Source: Kriegella sp965368185 (GTDB taxonomy: Bacteria > Bacteroidota > Bacteroidia > Flavobacteriales > Flavobacteriaceae). From it: DNA of 64,000 nt. The first letter of the stretch is position 1; the number at the start of each line of letters is the position of its first letter. Of this stretch, positions 1 to 10,025 are shown in pieces. The notes below the pieces were generated by a model. It saw only the letters and a program-made list of their open reading frames with translations. It was not told the DNA's origin and did no database searches. Where the stretch lies: positions 15,175 through 79,174 of the forward strand of contig CBDULZ010000011.1 in NCBI GenBank assembly GCA_965368185.1. Direction: 5' to 3'. A program made the position numbers and the translations under genes.

Positions 1-266
1 AAATGGGCTCTTTACAAATATAAGGTTTAAGACAATCCTTTTGTTTCCGCTATTTTATCTCATTTGCATGATATATTAACCCATGAATTGAAAAGACTAG
101 TATATATTTGCAATCAAAGTTAATATTCTTTAATATTAGGGAAAATTAAAAAATTTATAAAATTACTATTATGCAAAACCGATATGTCTAAAACAATTCT
201 TTACCTCTCAAAACGAGAATTATTTTAATCCGTATTATGTTTACTTGCAAGAATAAATAAAAATTC
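1..266. other. Left-edge non-coding region upstream of the GH92 gene
   Basis: AT-rich sequence with no convincing gene. A perfect match to the Bacteroidota -7 consensus TAnnTTTG (TATATTTG) lies at 103-110 on the plus strand, about 157 nt before the GH92 start. A near match (TATGTTTA) lies closer to the gene. Neither has a clear -33 TTTG partner at the usual spacing, so the promoter assignment is tentative. Confidence 0.4.
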
Positions 267-2639
267 ATGAAATACTCCTTTAAATCAGTTTATACATTGA
301 CCTTGGTTTTGGTTGTAGTTTTTTATCAAATCGGACAATCGCAGGCCAAAGAACCTGTTGACTATGTCGACCCTTTTATTGGTACAGATTTCTTCGGCCA
401 TACCTTTCCAGGGGCATCACTTCCGAATGCCTTGGTACATTTGAGTCCTGATATAAATACAGAAGGCTGGACCTATTGTGCCGGCTATGTATATTCCGAA
501 AGCTCCCTTATGGGTTTCAGCCATACGCATTGGAGCGGAGTAGGCATGGTCAACGGCGGTGAAATATTGTTGATGCCCACAACCAGTAATAAATTACAAA
601 TTGTGCCCGGTACTCTTGACGACCCTGATGCTGGATACCGCTCTCGGTTCGACCACGCAGAAGAAAGTGCTTCCCCCGGGTACTATTCGGTAAAGCTAAA
701 GGACTATGATGTCACCGCAGAGCTAACGGCAACACAAAGAGCCGGTTTTCATCGTTACACCTTTCCAAAATCAATGAATTCACGTATTATATTGGATGTC
801 GGGCATCAAATTGGCGATATGACCCAAGGCGAACTCTCCGAACTTAAAATAATTGACAATAATCGGATCGAAGGTGCCAAGGGTGCAGGACTTGGAAAAG
901 TTTACTTTGTAGCCGAATTTAGCAAACCATTCCTTTACTACGGCACCTTTGATGCCAGTTATAAAACCCCCGAATCCGATGGTAGCATCTTTCCGTATAA
1001 AAATGCGGAAGTAGGCGATAAAATTGGAGCTTTTGTACAATATCATACCGAAGAAAATGAACAGGTGTTGGTCAAAGTGGGTATTTCGTACACCAGTATT
1101 GAGGGCGCTCGAAACAATCTGCACCAAGAGATACCTGATTGGGATTTTGATGCTATAAAGGAAAATGCAAAAAAAATCTGGAATAAAGAACTTTCCAAAA
1201 TAACCGTCAACGAAGCCACGGAAGATCAAAAACAAATATTTATGACAGCGCTTTATCGGTCGTTATTGTCGCAATACATCTCGCAAGACGTCGATGGCAA
1301 ATATTTTGGCTCTGACAGGAAAGTTCATGAAGCGAAGGGCTTTGATTTTTACGGTTCCTTTTCTTGTTGGGACACCTATCGCACGCAACATCCATTGATG
1401 ACACTGATTTCGCCCGAGCATGTCAACGATTATGTGAAGTCGATTGCCGCCAAAGTTGAAAACTATGGCTGGCTGCCTGCCCAACATTTTTTAAACGTTT
1501 ATGGCGAATCTATGGTCGGGGATCATTTGATACCCGTCATTGTAGATGCCTATTTAAAAGGCTACCGTGATTTTGATATTGACCTGTTGTACAGGGCCAT
1601 GCGCAAGAAGGCTTTGGAGCTGCCACAGGCACCCATTCCACACGAAGCGGGCAGGTCGGGCTTAACTTTTTATCTTGAAAAAGGATACGCCCCTATTGAC
1701 AAAGTTACCGAGGCCGTACCAAATACACTCGAGTTGGCATACGATGATTGGTGTATCGCCCAATTAGCGAAAGAACTGGGCAAGACAAAAGACTATGAAC
1801 TATTTACCAAACGAGCGTACAATTACAAAAATGTATGGGACCCGAAAACGAAGTTCATGAGACCAAAAAAATACGACGGTCAATTTCTACCGGAACTCGG
1901 TACCAACGAACAAGAAATCGTCGAAATTGGGGACCACAGTTACTACAAATATTTTGACCCCTTATTGGTCGGGCGTCGACCCAACCGCCACTATACCGAA
2001 TCAAATGCCTGGCAGTATATTTGGTCGGTACAACATGATCCCCAAGGACTTATCGATCTCTTTGACAGCAAAAAGCAATTTATTGAAAAACTAGATACTT
2101 TTTTCGAGATGAGTCCGGTCATATCTGCGCCGAAATATGTGGGTGTAGTCGGCACTATCGGGCAGTATGTGCACGGCAACCAACCATCACATCATGTCGC
2201 TTACCTCTATAACTATGCGGGCGAACCTTGGAAAACACAATATCGGTCTCGGCAAGTGGCCGAAGAAATGTATCGAATTGGCCCTGGAGGACTCCCCGGC
2301 AATGATGACATGGGTTCCCTTTCTTCTTGGTATGTATTGAGCTCAATGGGAATTTACCCTATGGCCCCTGGGAGCACGACCTATACCATTGGTAGTCCAC
2401 TTTTCGGAGAAGTAACATTAAGACTTGAAAAGAATAAAACGTTTACGATTCGGGCTGTTAATAATTCAAAGGAAAACAAATACATTCAATCGGCAATCTT
2501 GAACGGAAAAACTTTTAACAGGACCTGGATAACCCATGAGGAAATTACCAAAGGAGGTACTTTGCAATTTAAAATGGGTTCTCGACCCAATATGAAATGG
2601 GGAATTTCCGATGTACCACCTTCACTAACGAAAAAATAG
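267..2639 (+). CDS. GH92 family alpha-mannosidase, exported
   Basis: Predicted calcium-dependent exo-alpha-mannosidase of glycoside hydrolase family 92. A signal peptide (about residues 1-28, ending SQA) targets it to the periplasm or surface. The family opening motif YVDPFIGT starts the N-terminal beta-sandwich (about 30-290), followed by an alpha/alpha barrel. The barrel keeps TESNAWQY, with E578 in the place of the family's catalytic acid, and GNDDMGSLSSWY, with D680/D681 at the usual base positions. The length (790) is normal for the family. It leads a three-gene rightward block with two toroid-type proteins, and its product would be mannose or a mannoside for the neighbouring uptake system. 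Family assignment is firm. The linkage specificity cannot be read from sequence alone. Confidence 0.93.
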   Translation: MKYSFKSVYTLTLVLVVVFYQIGQSQAKEPVDYVDPFIGTDFFGHTFPGASLPNALVHLSPDINTEGWTYCAGYVYSESSLMGFSHTHWSGVGMVNGGEILLMPTTSNKLQIVPGTLDDPDAGYRSRFDHAEESASPGYYSVKLKDYDVTAELTATQRAGFHRYTFPKSMNSRIILDVGHQIGDMTQGELSELKIIDNNRIEGAKGAGLGKVYFVAEFSKPFLYYGTFDASYKTPESDGSIFPYKNAEVGDKIGAFVQYHTEENEQVLVKVGISYTSIEGARNNLHQEIPDWDFDAIKENAKKIWNKELSKITVNEATEDQKQIFMTALYRSLLSQYISQDVDGKYFGSDRKVHEAKGFDFYGSFSCWDTYRTQHPLMTLISPEHVNDYVKSIAAKVENYGWLPAQHFLNVYGESMVGDHLIPVIVDAYLKGYRDFDIDLLYRAMRKKALELPQAPIPHEAGRSGLTFYLEKGYAPIDKVTEAVPNTLELAYDDWCIAQLAKELGKTKDYELFTKRAYNYKNVWDPKTKFMRPKKYDGQFLPELGTNEQEIVEIGDHSYYKYFDPLLVGRRPNRHYTESNAWQYIWSVQHDPQGLIDLFDSKKQFIEKLDTFFEMSPVISAPKYVGVVGTIGQYVHGNQPSHHVAYLYNYAGEPWKTQYRSRQVAEEMYRIGPGGLPGNDDMGSLSSWYVLSSMGIYPMAPGSTTYTIGSPLFGEVTLRLEKNKTFTIRAVNNSKENKYIQSAILNGKTFNRTWITHEEITKGGTLQFKMGSRPNMKWGISDVPPSLTKK

Positions 2640-2837
2640 AAAATTTCAACTATTCTAACACTTTGTTCTTAAATTTTTCAGTTGGAGCATTTTTGGGGCA
2701 ATATACTATGTAAACCTTAGAAAATATAGGAAGTAAAAAACGTCAAAAAAAGGTTAATTTGTAAAAAGGGTTTTTAAGCTATCTTCTTAAAGTGGCTCAT
2801 TCAATTCATCATCGAACCATCTAAATTTGACGATTTT

Positions 2838-5063
2838 ATGAGAAAGATAAATCAGTACTGCATTTGGGTATTTTCATTGCTAGTTTTATCCTGTGGCAGT
2901 CCAAAAAAAGAAAAAGAGGTAGTTTCTTCAATGCCCGTCTATAAAGATGTGCCCTATATTCAAGACTATAGTATAAAGTATAATGCTCAAAATATGGAAC
3001 TTTCCGAAGTCCATATGGATAGAAATGGCGTTATTCAAGTTCTGTCATCCGAAGGTGTTCTACGCACCCATGACGGACAGTTTCTGTATCCTGGTATATT
3101 GATGAAGGATAAAACGTACCGCCCACTTGCCAATAAAAACATAAGTGGTTTTACGTTGTACCAAAATCAATTTGTTTATTTAGACGACAAAGCAGTTTTA
3201 AGCAATGCATGGGCCGGTAGTCTCTATCTCTCCCATAATCTTCCCAACGCTAAAATTTTGGCTGCAGGCGATGATTTCGATTTCTTGGTCAGTGATGGGA
3301 AGTCGCTACAATTCCTCTCAAAGGATAAAGCCCCTTGGAAAGAAGAGATCGATGATAAAATATTGGAGATACGGTACAACTCCTCAAAAAAAACATTTTG
3401 GATTTTGGGAGAACAAAGCATTTCCAGCTTTGACGCCACTACCAACGCCTTAAAAACAACACAGCAAGAACAGAAATTGACCGCTTTCACCTTATTTGAC
3501 GATAAATTGATTATAGGAACAGCTGATGGTTATTTCGAGATAGATTCAAGGACTGGTAAGAAAATAGGGGAAATTCAAAACAAACTACCGGCGAATGAAA
3601 TAACCTCGATTTCCACTATAAAAGGCCAACTTTGGTTCGGTTCTTCCGAGGGTGCCTTCAAATTGCGCGATGATGGAAAATTCGATTATTATTATGGAAG
3701 GCGTTGGTTACCGAGTAATGCTGTAAAACACATTTCCCAAGGTGCCGACGGCTCGGTTTTGATATTGACCGATGCCGGTCTAGGACAAATCGTATTTCAA
3801 GAAATGACCCTCCATACCAAGGCACAATACTATGAAACCCAGGTTCGTAACCGACATATCCGTTTAGGGTTTAATGCGACTTTGACCGATTTGGACAATG
3901 GAAATATCGATTCGGGTCGCCTTTCAGATTCCGATAATGACGGTTTATGGACGACGATGTATCTTGCGGGTGAGGTCTTTCGTTATTCGGTTACCAATTC
4001 AGCGGATGCTCTTCAAAACTGTCGGGAAGCAATGGAAGCAATGGAGCGGCTTTTCAGTATCAATCCCGTACCCGGATTTCCCTCCCGTTCCTTTGAGCGC
4101 AGTGGTTATATTGACCAACTGCACGATCCAGATAGGTGGCAGCATTCAAGCGATCCGGAGTGGGATTGGAAATCGACCACCAGCAGCGACGAGGCTATCG
4201 GCCATATTTTCGCTTATGGCGTGATGGCCGAATTGATGGATAATGATTTGAAAGGTCGTGCCATAACTTTAATAGACACCTTGATGAGCCATATTGTTCG
4301 CAATGACATGTATATGGTCGATTTTGATGGAAAACCCACTACTTGGGGCAAATGGAACCCCGAATATGTGAATGCCCGACCCAAAATGGTGGGGGACCGC
4401 AAAATCAATTCTTCCAATATTATCGGAATGTTACAAACAGCCTATCATTTCACAAAAAAGGAAAAGTATAAAGAGAAAGCCTTCGATTTGATGGAGAACC
4501 ACGGGTATCTTGAAAACCTCATGTGGCCTATGAAAGATGTAGCTCCGGCTCCTGACGATGCAGACGATTGGAGTAAGATGTTGTCAGAATCTTGGAACCA
4601 TTCCGATGATGAAATGTATTTTGTGGGATATTGGGGATTGTATAAATATGCCTTTAACGACACTCTTAAAACGAAATTCAAAGCGTCCATTCTCGATCAT
4701 TGGGAAGCTGAACGACCGGAGAAAGAAGGTGCTTGGAATATTATGACCGCACTGACCGGCACTTCAGAGTTTGATCTTGGCGAGGCCATATGGTACCTCA
4801 AAGAACATCCTATGGATATGGTTACTTGGGATATAAAAAACAGCCACAGAAAAGACCTCGAATTTATTGCGCCCAATTTCAGGGAGCAGACCACAAAAGA
4901 GGTACTACCTCCCGATGAAAGGCCTGTACAACGCCATAATGGCAATATGTTTCGGTTAGATAAAATAGGAAATGATGGCGGCCAAGAATATTCTGCCGGT
5001 GATATTTGGCTCCTCCCCTATTGGATGGGCCGCTATTTGGGGGTAATCAGTGCGCCGCAATAA
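2838..5063 (+). CDS. Lipoprotein with N-terminal propeller and C-terminal helical-toroid domain (toroid paralogue A)
   Basis: A 741-residue lipoprotein: a hydrophobic stretch is followed by lipobox LVLSC with C19. Residues about 30-330 contain repeats of the two-component-regulator propeller type (LWFGSSEGAFKL, then ILTDAGLGQIV). The C-terminal 400 residues are helical and align with the genes at 5119 and 14848. Shared marks are SDNDG..T.MY, TSSDEAIGH (D451/E452), VDFDGKPTTWG (D497) and the closing YWMGRYLG. The constant spacing between the last two acidic motifs suggests one fold with a conserved cleft, as in (alpha/alpha)-toroid glycosidases and lyases. No catalytic activity is known to me for this family. 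It lies 198 nt after the GH92 gene and 55 nt before its paralogue, probably in one operon. A sensor role for the propeller is possible, but no kinase or DNA-binding domain follows. Confidence 0.8.
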   Translation: MRKINQYCIWVFSLLVLSCGSPKKEKEVVSSMPVYKDVPYIQDYSIKYNAQNMELSEVHMDRNGVIQVLSSEGVLRTHDGQFLYPGILMKDKTYRPLANKNISGFTLYQNQFVYLDDKAVLSNAWAGSLYLSHNLPNAKILAAGDDFDFLVSDGKSLQFLSKDKAPWKEEIDDKILEIRYNSSKKTFWILGEQSISSFDATTNALKTTQQEQKLTAFTLFDDKLIIGTADGYFEIDSRTGKKIGEIQNKLPANEITSISTIKGQLWFGSSEGAFKLRDDGKFDYYYGRRWLPSNAVKHISQGADGSVLILTDAGLGQIVFQEMTLHTKAQYYETQVRNRHIRLGFNATLTDLDNGNIDSGRLSDSDNDGLWTTMYLAGEVFRYSVTNSADALQNCREAMEAMERLFSINPVPGFPSRSFERSGYIDQLHDPDRWQHSSDPEWDWKSTTSSDEAIGHIFAYGVMAELMDNDLKGRAITLIDTLMSHIVRNDMYMVDFDGKPTTWGKWNPEYVNARPKMVGDRKINSSNIIGMLQTAYHFTKKEKYKEKAFDLMENHGYLENLMWPMKDVAPAPDDADDWSKMLSESWNHSDDEMYFVGYWGLYKYAFNDTLKTKFKASILDHWEAERPEKEGAWNIMTALTGTSEFDLGEAIWYLKEHPMDMVTWDIKNSHRKDLEFIAPNFREQTTKEVLPPDERPVQRHNGNMFRLDKIGNDGGQEYSAGDIWLLPYWMGRYLGVISAPQ

Positions 5064-5118
5064 ATCAAAAAACAGGCGGTAAACCCCCAAAACAGCAATC
5101 ATTTCAATTCGACACCTT

Positions 5119-7248
5119 ATGCGAACCATTTTACCGATTTTAATAGCAGCGCTACAACTCTCTTTCGTTTCATTTGGGGAGAAGGACAAATTTCGACAAG
5201 ATGTAGCGGTCATGCACGGCAGTGAAAAGGGGTTGCCCTCTGGTGCGATTGATAAAATAATGATTTCTGAAAATGTTCCCTTCGCAATAGCTTCCGGAGA
5301 AACCTATAAATGGGACGGCAACCAATGGGCAAAATCAATAACCTATTCAGGGCAACAATCACTATCCAAATTCAAAAACATGCCGGTGGGATCTGGCAAA
5401 ATACTTTCCGAAGTAACCTATAAAGGAGATACCTATATTGGTTGTGAAAACGGCCTTTTCCTAAAAGCCGGAAAAAACAAGTGGAAGCAAGTATTACCCT
5501 TTGATCAAAATTATAGCTGGGCATTGAAAAAGGTGGCGGCCTTAGCAGTCGATTCAGATGGCAATCTATGGTTTGGATCAAAAGAAGGCATTGGAAAAAA
5601 TACCAACGGAACATGGCAATTGTTTACCGGTAAAGAAGGCGTGCCCTATACCAAGTTTACCTGTGCTGCTGCCGGCCCTAGCGGCGAGGTCTGGTTCGGA
5701 ACGGAAAATGGGGCCATAAGGGCTGAGCACGACTATTTCTACTACCGATCCACCCGGCGTTGGCTGCCTGACAATCACGTAAACGATATTGGTGTGGACA
5801 AAGACGGTACCGCTTGGATAGCTACGGATAAAGGCATTGGTCTGATTATAGCCAAAGAAATGACCTATGAGGACAAAGCGGCATATTTTACACAACAAAC
5901 AGAAGAACGACATAACCGTATGGGCTTTATTTGTCAGAATCAGCTCAGCGAACAATTTAACATAGATAGCTATGAACTTGCCATCTCGGATAACGATGGC
6001 CAATATACTTCCATGTATGGGGCGGCACAAGCATTTCGATATGCATTAACTGGCGATAGGGAAGCTAAAAAAATAGCCGATAGAAGCTTTAAGGCCGTGA
6101 AATGGTTAGTGGATATCACCCCAGAACCTGGTTTTCCCGCCCGCGTAATCATTCCCGTCGATTGGCATGAGCCTGTAAATGAACAGTACAGCAGGGAGTA
6201 CAATAAAAGGCATCAGAAAAACGACCCGTTTTGGAAAGATATCTATCCGCGATTTCCATTAAGCGAAGATGGAAATTACCGATGGAAATGTGATACGAGC
6301 TCCGACGAATTGGCTGGGCATTACTTTTATTATGGGATCTATTATGACCTTGTCGCCGAAACCGAAGAAGAGAAAACGGCGGTTAAAGAAGTAGTAACCG
6401 ATATTACCGACCATCTTATTCGTCATAGTTTCAAATTGGTCGACTACGATGGAAAACCAACACGTTGGGGAAGTTTTGACCCCGATTATTTCAACTCAAT
6501 TTGGGGTTGGGATCAACGCGGGCTAAATTCTATGATGATGCTATCCTTTCTTAATGTAGCCAGTCATGTTACCGAAGATCCCAAATATGATGAGGTCGCC
6601 AAAATGCTACGCGATGAGGAAAATTACCATATAAATGCCATGCATCCCAAAGAATTTTTTCCTCCTGAAAACGTAGTGCCTTGGGACAACAACCTTGGAT
6701 TGATGAGCTTTTACGGTTTGATAAATTATGAAAAAGACCCAGAGCTCCTCATGATGTACCGCCTTTCCTTAGAATATGCATGGTTGAATATCAGCAAACA
6801 AAAGAATGCTTTTTGGGATGCACTTTACGGCGCATTGGCGAACGTTTTTACCAAAAAAGTAAACGAAGGTTATTTTAATACCGAAGAACTGTTCAAAGAG
6901 AATCCATTGTTTGCCCAATCGATCATTGACCGTTATGGAAATAGTAGTCTTGACACCAAATACATCAAGGAAACCTTACAACGTATCCCCTTAGACCTTA
7001 TAGGATACGAAATGGACAATACCCATCGTCTTGATGTACTTTTCGACTCAACCCCGGCCCAAGAAGCCGATATGGGATGGCGTGTGGACACCTATGCACT
7101 TCCTATCGACGAACGTGGGCATGTAAGGTTAGATAGAGATGCTTTTGACCTACACGATTCAGAGGGAAATGGTTATTCGGAACACGAAGGCACTTTTTAT
7201 CTTTTGCCCTATTATTTTGCGAAGTATCATAAACTAATTCCTCAATAA
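5119..7248 (+). CDS. Exported protein with N-terminal propeller and C-terminal helical-toroid domain (toroid paralogue B)
   Basis: A 709-residue protein with a cleavable signal peptide (about 1-20, ending SFG) rather than the lipobox of its upstream paralogue, so it is probably soluble in the periplasm or secreted. The propeller-like half (about 25-270) has repeats such as LWFGSKEGIG and VWFGTENGAI. The toroid half carries SDNDGQYTSMY, CDTSSDELAGH (D396/E397), VDYDGKPTRWGSFDPDY (D444) and ends LLPYYFAKYHKLIPQ. The spacing between the two acidic motifs (48 residues) matches the paralogues (46 and 47). The pairing of a surface lipoprotein with a soluble relative suggests the two act on the same glycan in different compartments. 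Function is inferred only from locus and fold-level resemblance. Confidence 0.8.
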   Translation: MRTILPILIAALQLSFVSFGEKDKFRQDVAVMHGSEKGLPSGAIDKIMISENVPFAIASGETYKWDGNQWAKSITYSGQQSLSKFKNMPVGSGKILSEVTYKGDTYIGCENGLFLKAGKNKWKQVLPFDQNYSWALKKVAALAVDSDGNLWFGSKEGIGKNTNGTWQLFTGKEGVPYTKFTCAAAGPSGEVWFGTENGAIRAEHDYFYYRSTRRWLPDNHVNDIGVDKDGTAWIATDKGIGLIIAKEMTYEDKAAYFTQQTEERHNRMGFICQNQLSEQFNIDSYELAISDNDGQYTSMYGAAQAFRYALTGDREAKKIADRSFKAVKWLVDITPEPGFPARVIIPVDWHEPVNEQYSREYNKRHQKNDPFWKDIYPRFPLSEDGNYRWKCDTSSDELAGHYFYYGIYYDLVAETEEEKTAVKEVVTDITDHLIRHSFKLVDYDGKPTRWGSFDPDYFNSIWGWDQRGLNSMMMLSFLNVASHVTEDPKYDEVAKMLRDEENYHINAMHPKEFFPPENVVPWDNNLGLMSFYGLINYEKDPELLMMYRLSLEYAWLNISKQKNAFWDALYGALANVFTKKVNEGYFNTEELFKENPLFAQSIIDRYGNSSLDTKYIKETLQRIPLDLIGYEMDNTHRLDVLFDSTPAQEADMGWRVDTYALPIDERGHVRLDRDAFDLHDSEGNGYSEHEGTFYLLPYYFAKYHKLIPQ

Positions 7249-7272
7249 GCAATCAGGAAATATCAAAAAAAT

Positions 7273-7318
7273 GCATCCGTTTAAAATTTATCTCAAAGAC
7301 AAAAATTTAAACGGATGC
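7273..7318. terminator. Convergent terminator hairpin
   Basis: The inverted repeat GCATCCGTTTAAA / TTTAAACGGATGC has 13-bp arms extendable with one bulged A, around a short loop. It lies between the rightward toroid gene and the leftward MFS gene. On the minus strand the stem is followed by a TTTTTT run, so it fits best as the terminator of the long leftward operon. It may also stop the rightward one. Confidence 0.8.
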
Positions 7319-7341
7319 TTCCTGTATTCTGAACTCTAGGC

Positions 7342-8574
7342 TTAATTGTATGCTTCGACTTGGGCCAATTCATTGACTCCTGGTTTATACCCGTTTACCG
7401 CATAATAAATGATAAAGGCGTAGCATAAAAGTGGTAAAATATAGGAAAGATGAAGCCCGATAGCTGGCATATCGGCTAAAACACCCTGTAACAGGGGTAA
7501 TATAGCCCCTCCAACCGGTGCCATCACCAATATACCCGAAGCTTTATTGGTATATTTTCCAAGACCGCTTACTGCCAAGGTAAATATATTGGACCACATT
7601 ATCGAGTTAAACAGACCAACGGCCAACATGGCCCACATGGCCACATAACCATTTGTGAGTATCGTTATGGCCAACAATACCACAGAAGCAAGTGCTGAAG
7701 TACACAATACTTTTTGGGCACTGGCTTTTTGCAAAATGGCTGACCCCAGAAAACGCCCTATCATCAACCCGGCCCAGTATATTGGAATATACGTTGCGGC
7801 CTTTTTCTCGGCAAAACCAGCAATATTGGCCTCTCCTAAAAAGTTCACTATAAAACTACCGATGGCCACTTCGGCACCAACATAAAGCATTAAAGCAATG
7901 GCTCCCAATCGCAATTGTCGAAATTTCAAAACATTTCCCTTCACCTTTACCCCATCGGTCTCCAACACCTTCGGTAGTTTCAGGAAAAAGAAAATCGTAG
8001 CAATCAAAAAGGCGAAAATAGCCAAACCTACATAGGGACCTTCCACAGCGGCCGCAGCTTCTTTCGGAGAATTGTAGTGACCCAATATCAAAAAGCCGCC
8101 TGCCAAAGGGGCAAGTGTTGTTGCCAAAGAATTGATGCCCTGTGCCAAGTTCAAACGACTCGATGCGGTTTCGGGTTTCCCTAATATTATTACATAGGGG
8201 TTCGCCACTACCTGCAGAATTACACTGCCCGTTGCCATGGTGAACAATCCGAATAAAAACAGTGGATACGAAACGGCCCAAGAAGCGGGCAGAAACAATA
8301 ATGCTCCCAAACCAATAGTAATCAATCCGGCGGAAATGCCCTTTTTATATCCGATATGCTCAATAAGTAAACTCGCCGGAACTGCCATTAGGAAATACGC
8401 CCCAAAAAAACAGAACTGAATCAACATGGTCTCGGTGTAGTTCATGTCGAACAAACCCTTGAAGTGCGGAATCAAAATATCGTTCAGTGAGACGATGGCC
8501 CCCCAAATAAAAAATAGTGTAGTCATCAGGGCAAAAGCTCCCCTAAAATTCTTGTTCTGTGTCGCGTTTTTCAA
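7342..8574 (-). CDS. Sugar MFS transporter of the FucP/NagP/GluP type
   Basis: A 410-residue inner-membrane protein with about 12 membrane segments, probably a sugar:proton symporter. The family signature QVVANPYVIILG in the middle of the N-terminal half and the opening FRGAFALMTTLFFIWG are typical of the fucose / N-acetylglucosamine / glucose-galactose branch. The first codon appears to be TTG at 8574. The conserved N-terminal segment begins before the first internal ATG (8526), and an in-frame stop lies about 20 nt upstream, so TTG is preferred. It is the last gene of the leftward operon, 46 nt after the DUF3748 gene, and would import the monosaccharide released in the periplasm. The exact sugar cannot be read from sequence. 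Confidence 0.88.
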   Translation of the reverse strand: MKNATQNKNFRGAFALMTTLFFIWGAIVSLNDILIPHFKGLFDMNYTETMLIQFCFFGAYFLMAVPASLLIEHIGYKKGISAGLITIGLGALLFLPASWAVSYPLFLFGLFTMATGSVILQVVANPYVIILGKPETASSRLNLAQGINSLATTLAPLAGGFLILGHYNSPKEAAAAVEGPYVGLAIFAFLIATIFFFLKLPKVLETDGVKVKGNVLKFRQLRLGAIALMLYVGAEVAIGSFIVNFLGEANIAGFAEKKAATYIPIYWAGLMIGRFLGSAILQKASAQKVLCTSALASVVLLAITILTNGYVAMWAMLAVGLFNSIMWSNIFTLAVSGLGKYTNKASGILVMAPVGGAILPLLQGVLADMPAIGLHLSYILPLLCYAFIIYYAVNGYKPGVNELAQVEAYN

Positions 8575-8620
8575 TAGTGTAGAATTAAGTTGTTAGTATT
8601 CGAGATTGTGCTGATTTGTT

Positions 8621-10000
8621 TTATGGCACTAGGGCATCATGAAGCTCTAAAATAAATATCTGTTTATATACATTAAGCTGTTCACCGTCTATTATTCGGG
8701 AAGCGGTTGTGCTGGGTAGATCAACATTATAAGCAAGTTTACTTCCATCGGGAGATACCACCAACGCTTCCCGGATCAAATCATCGGGAGTCAACAAAAT
8801 CGACTTTCCAAAGTCGGTCGAGCCACCAACATAACTGGCGTAAACTTTTCCTCCGCTAACAGAAAACAACCATTTATCGGAAGGGTGCCATCGAACATAA
8901 GCAGCATCGGAAGTATATTGGGTTACTTGTACGGGCCTCTTTTCGGGATCATCCGCCAAATCTGAACCATCGGTTGGAATTACAAAAACTTGGAATATGC
9001 CCTTGTCATCTTTTGATAAATAGGCAATTTGTTTGCCCGAATATGATCCCCGTACAATACCTTCATCGTCTATGCTATGGGTCAATCTTCTTATTTTGAT
9101 GCCTTTTGGAGGTTCGGGATACGTATTGGCATCACCGGAATAGGCAGAAGTTATGTCTACGGAACCAGATATTTCCGCAACAAAAAGGGAAGTTTCATAA
9201 TCAACTCCGTTTTCGGCACGTACTTTTCCGATAAAGGCACGTTTTGAACCCAAAGAGTCGACCCAAGAATCACCGTAGGCCTTTTCAATTTCCCCTGGTT
9301 TTGATTCCCCTTTTTTGGTGGGTTTCAACAATACCGTAAAATAATGGCTGAAGCCTTCCGGAGCACTTTTATGGGCTTCCATATAACCAATAGTGCGATC
9401 GTAATCTTGTTGCAAATAGTCGTCATAGGTAAAACCGATACGTTCCCCGTTTCTCGAATACTCATGACGGTGCGTACCACCGCGTTGTGCTCCAGGAGTC
9501 GTTGGCCTATCGGTGGCCACATCCCTTAAATCGGCAATTGAAAAATCTCCTTTTCCATCGGCGCTGACAATGGCACCATTACGGTTTCTTATATCATAAT
9601 ATCCCCTGTTATCAACTTCGTCCAATTGTGGGCCGTGAATAAAAACCACTTTGTTTTCAGTCGGGTGGTACGAAACCGCGGCAACACCAGGTGCCGCATT
9701 TTCTCCTGAAACAGATTCCGGTTGCCACAATACAGTTTCCTCTCCCGTTGCGATGGCTACTTTTTCAATAGACTTGCTATTGGCTAGATTGGTATTGAAC
9801 ACCATATATCTTGTATCGTAACACAGGAAGCGTCCGTCTGGGGAAAAATTATCATTGTTATCCAATGCGTGGGTCTTTGCGTTGAAAGTAAGCTGTTTCT
9901 CGGTCATTATGTGTTTTTTGGACGCTTCTTGTTCCTTACAACTTATTAGGAGAGAAAACACCACTATCAATAAGGAATTCGGAATTATTAAAGTGCGCAT
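8621..10000 (-). CDS. DUF3748 beta-propeller lipoprotein
   Basis: A 459-residue lipoprotein (lipobox LLISC, C21) followed by TolB-like propeller repeats, including DNNDNFSPDGRFLCYDTR near the N terminus and WHPSDKWLFSVSGGKV and VSPDGSKLAYNV near the C terminus. This pattern matches the DUF3748 family, which recurs in Bacteroidota glycan loci without an assigned reaction. Its place between the SIS isomerase and the sugar transporter suggests a periplasmic glycan- or sugar-related role, either binding or a lyase-like activity. I see no recognisable catalytic motif. Confidence 0.75.
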   Translation of the reverse strand: MRTLIIPNSLLIVVFSLLISCKEQEASKKHIMTEKQLTFNAKTHALDNNDNFSPDGRFLCYDTRYMVFNTNLANSKSIEKVAIATGEETVLWQPESVSGENAAPGVAAVSYHPTENKVVFIHGPQLDEVDNRGYYDIRNRNGAIVSADGKGDFSIADLRDVATDRPTTPGAQRGGTHRHEYSRNGERIGFTYDDYLQQDYDRTIGYMEAHKSAPEGFSHYFTVLLKPTKKGESKPGEIEKAYGDSWVDSLGSKRAFIGKVRAENGVDYETSLFVAEISGSVDITSAYSGDANTYPEPPKGIKIRRLTHSIDDEGIVRGSYSGKQIAYLSKDDKGIFQVFVIPTDGSDLADDPEKRPVQVTQYTSDAAYVRWHPSDKWLFSVSGGKVYASYVGGSTDFGKSILLTPDDLIREALVVSPDGSKLAYNVDLPSTTASRIIDGEQLNVYKQIFILELHDALVP

Positions 10001-10025
10001 TTGTAAATTCGTTTCTTTTTAGATA

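Noticed and set aside
118..127. AGTTAATATT upstream of the GH92 gene, resembling part of the shared susC element
   Set aside because: Only ten bases match, the three 11-bp-phased units are absent, and such AT-rich strings are expected by chance here.
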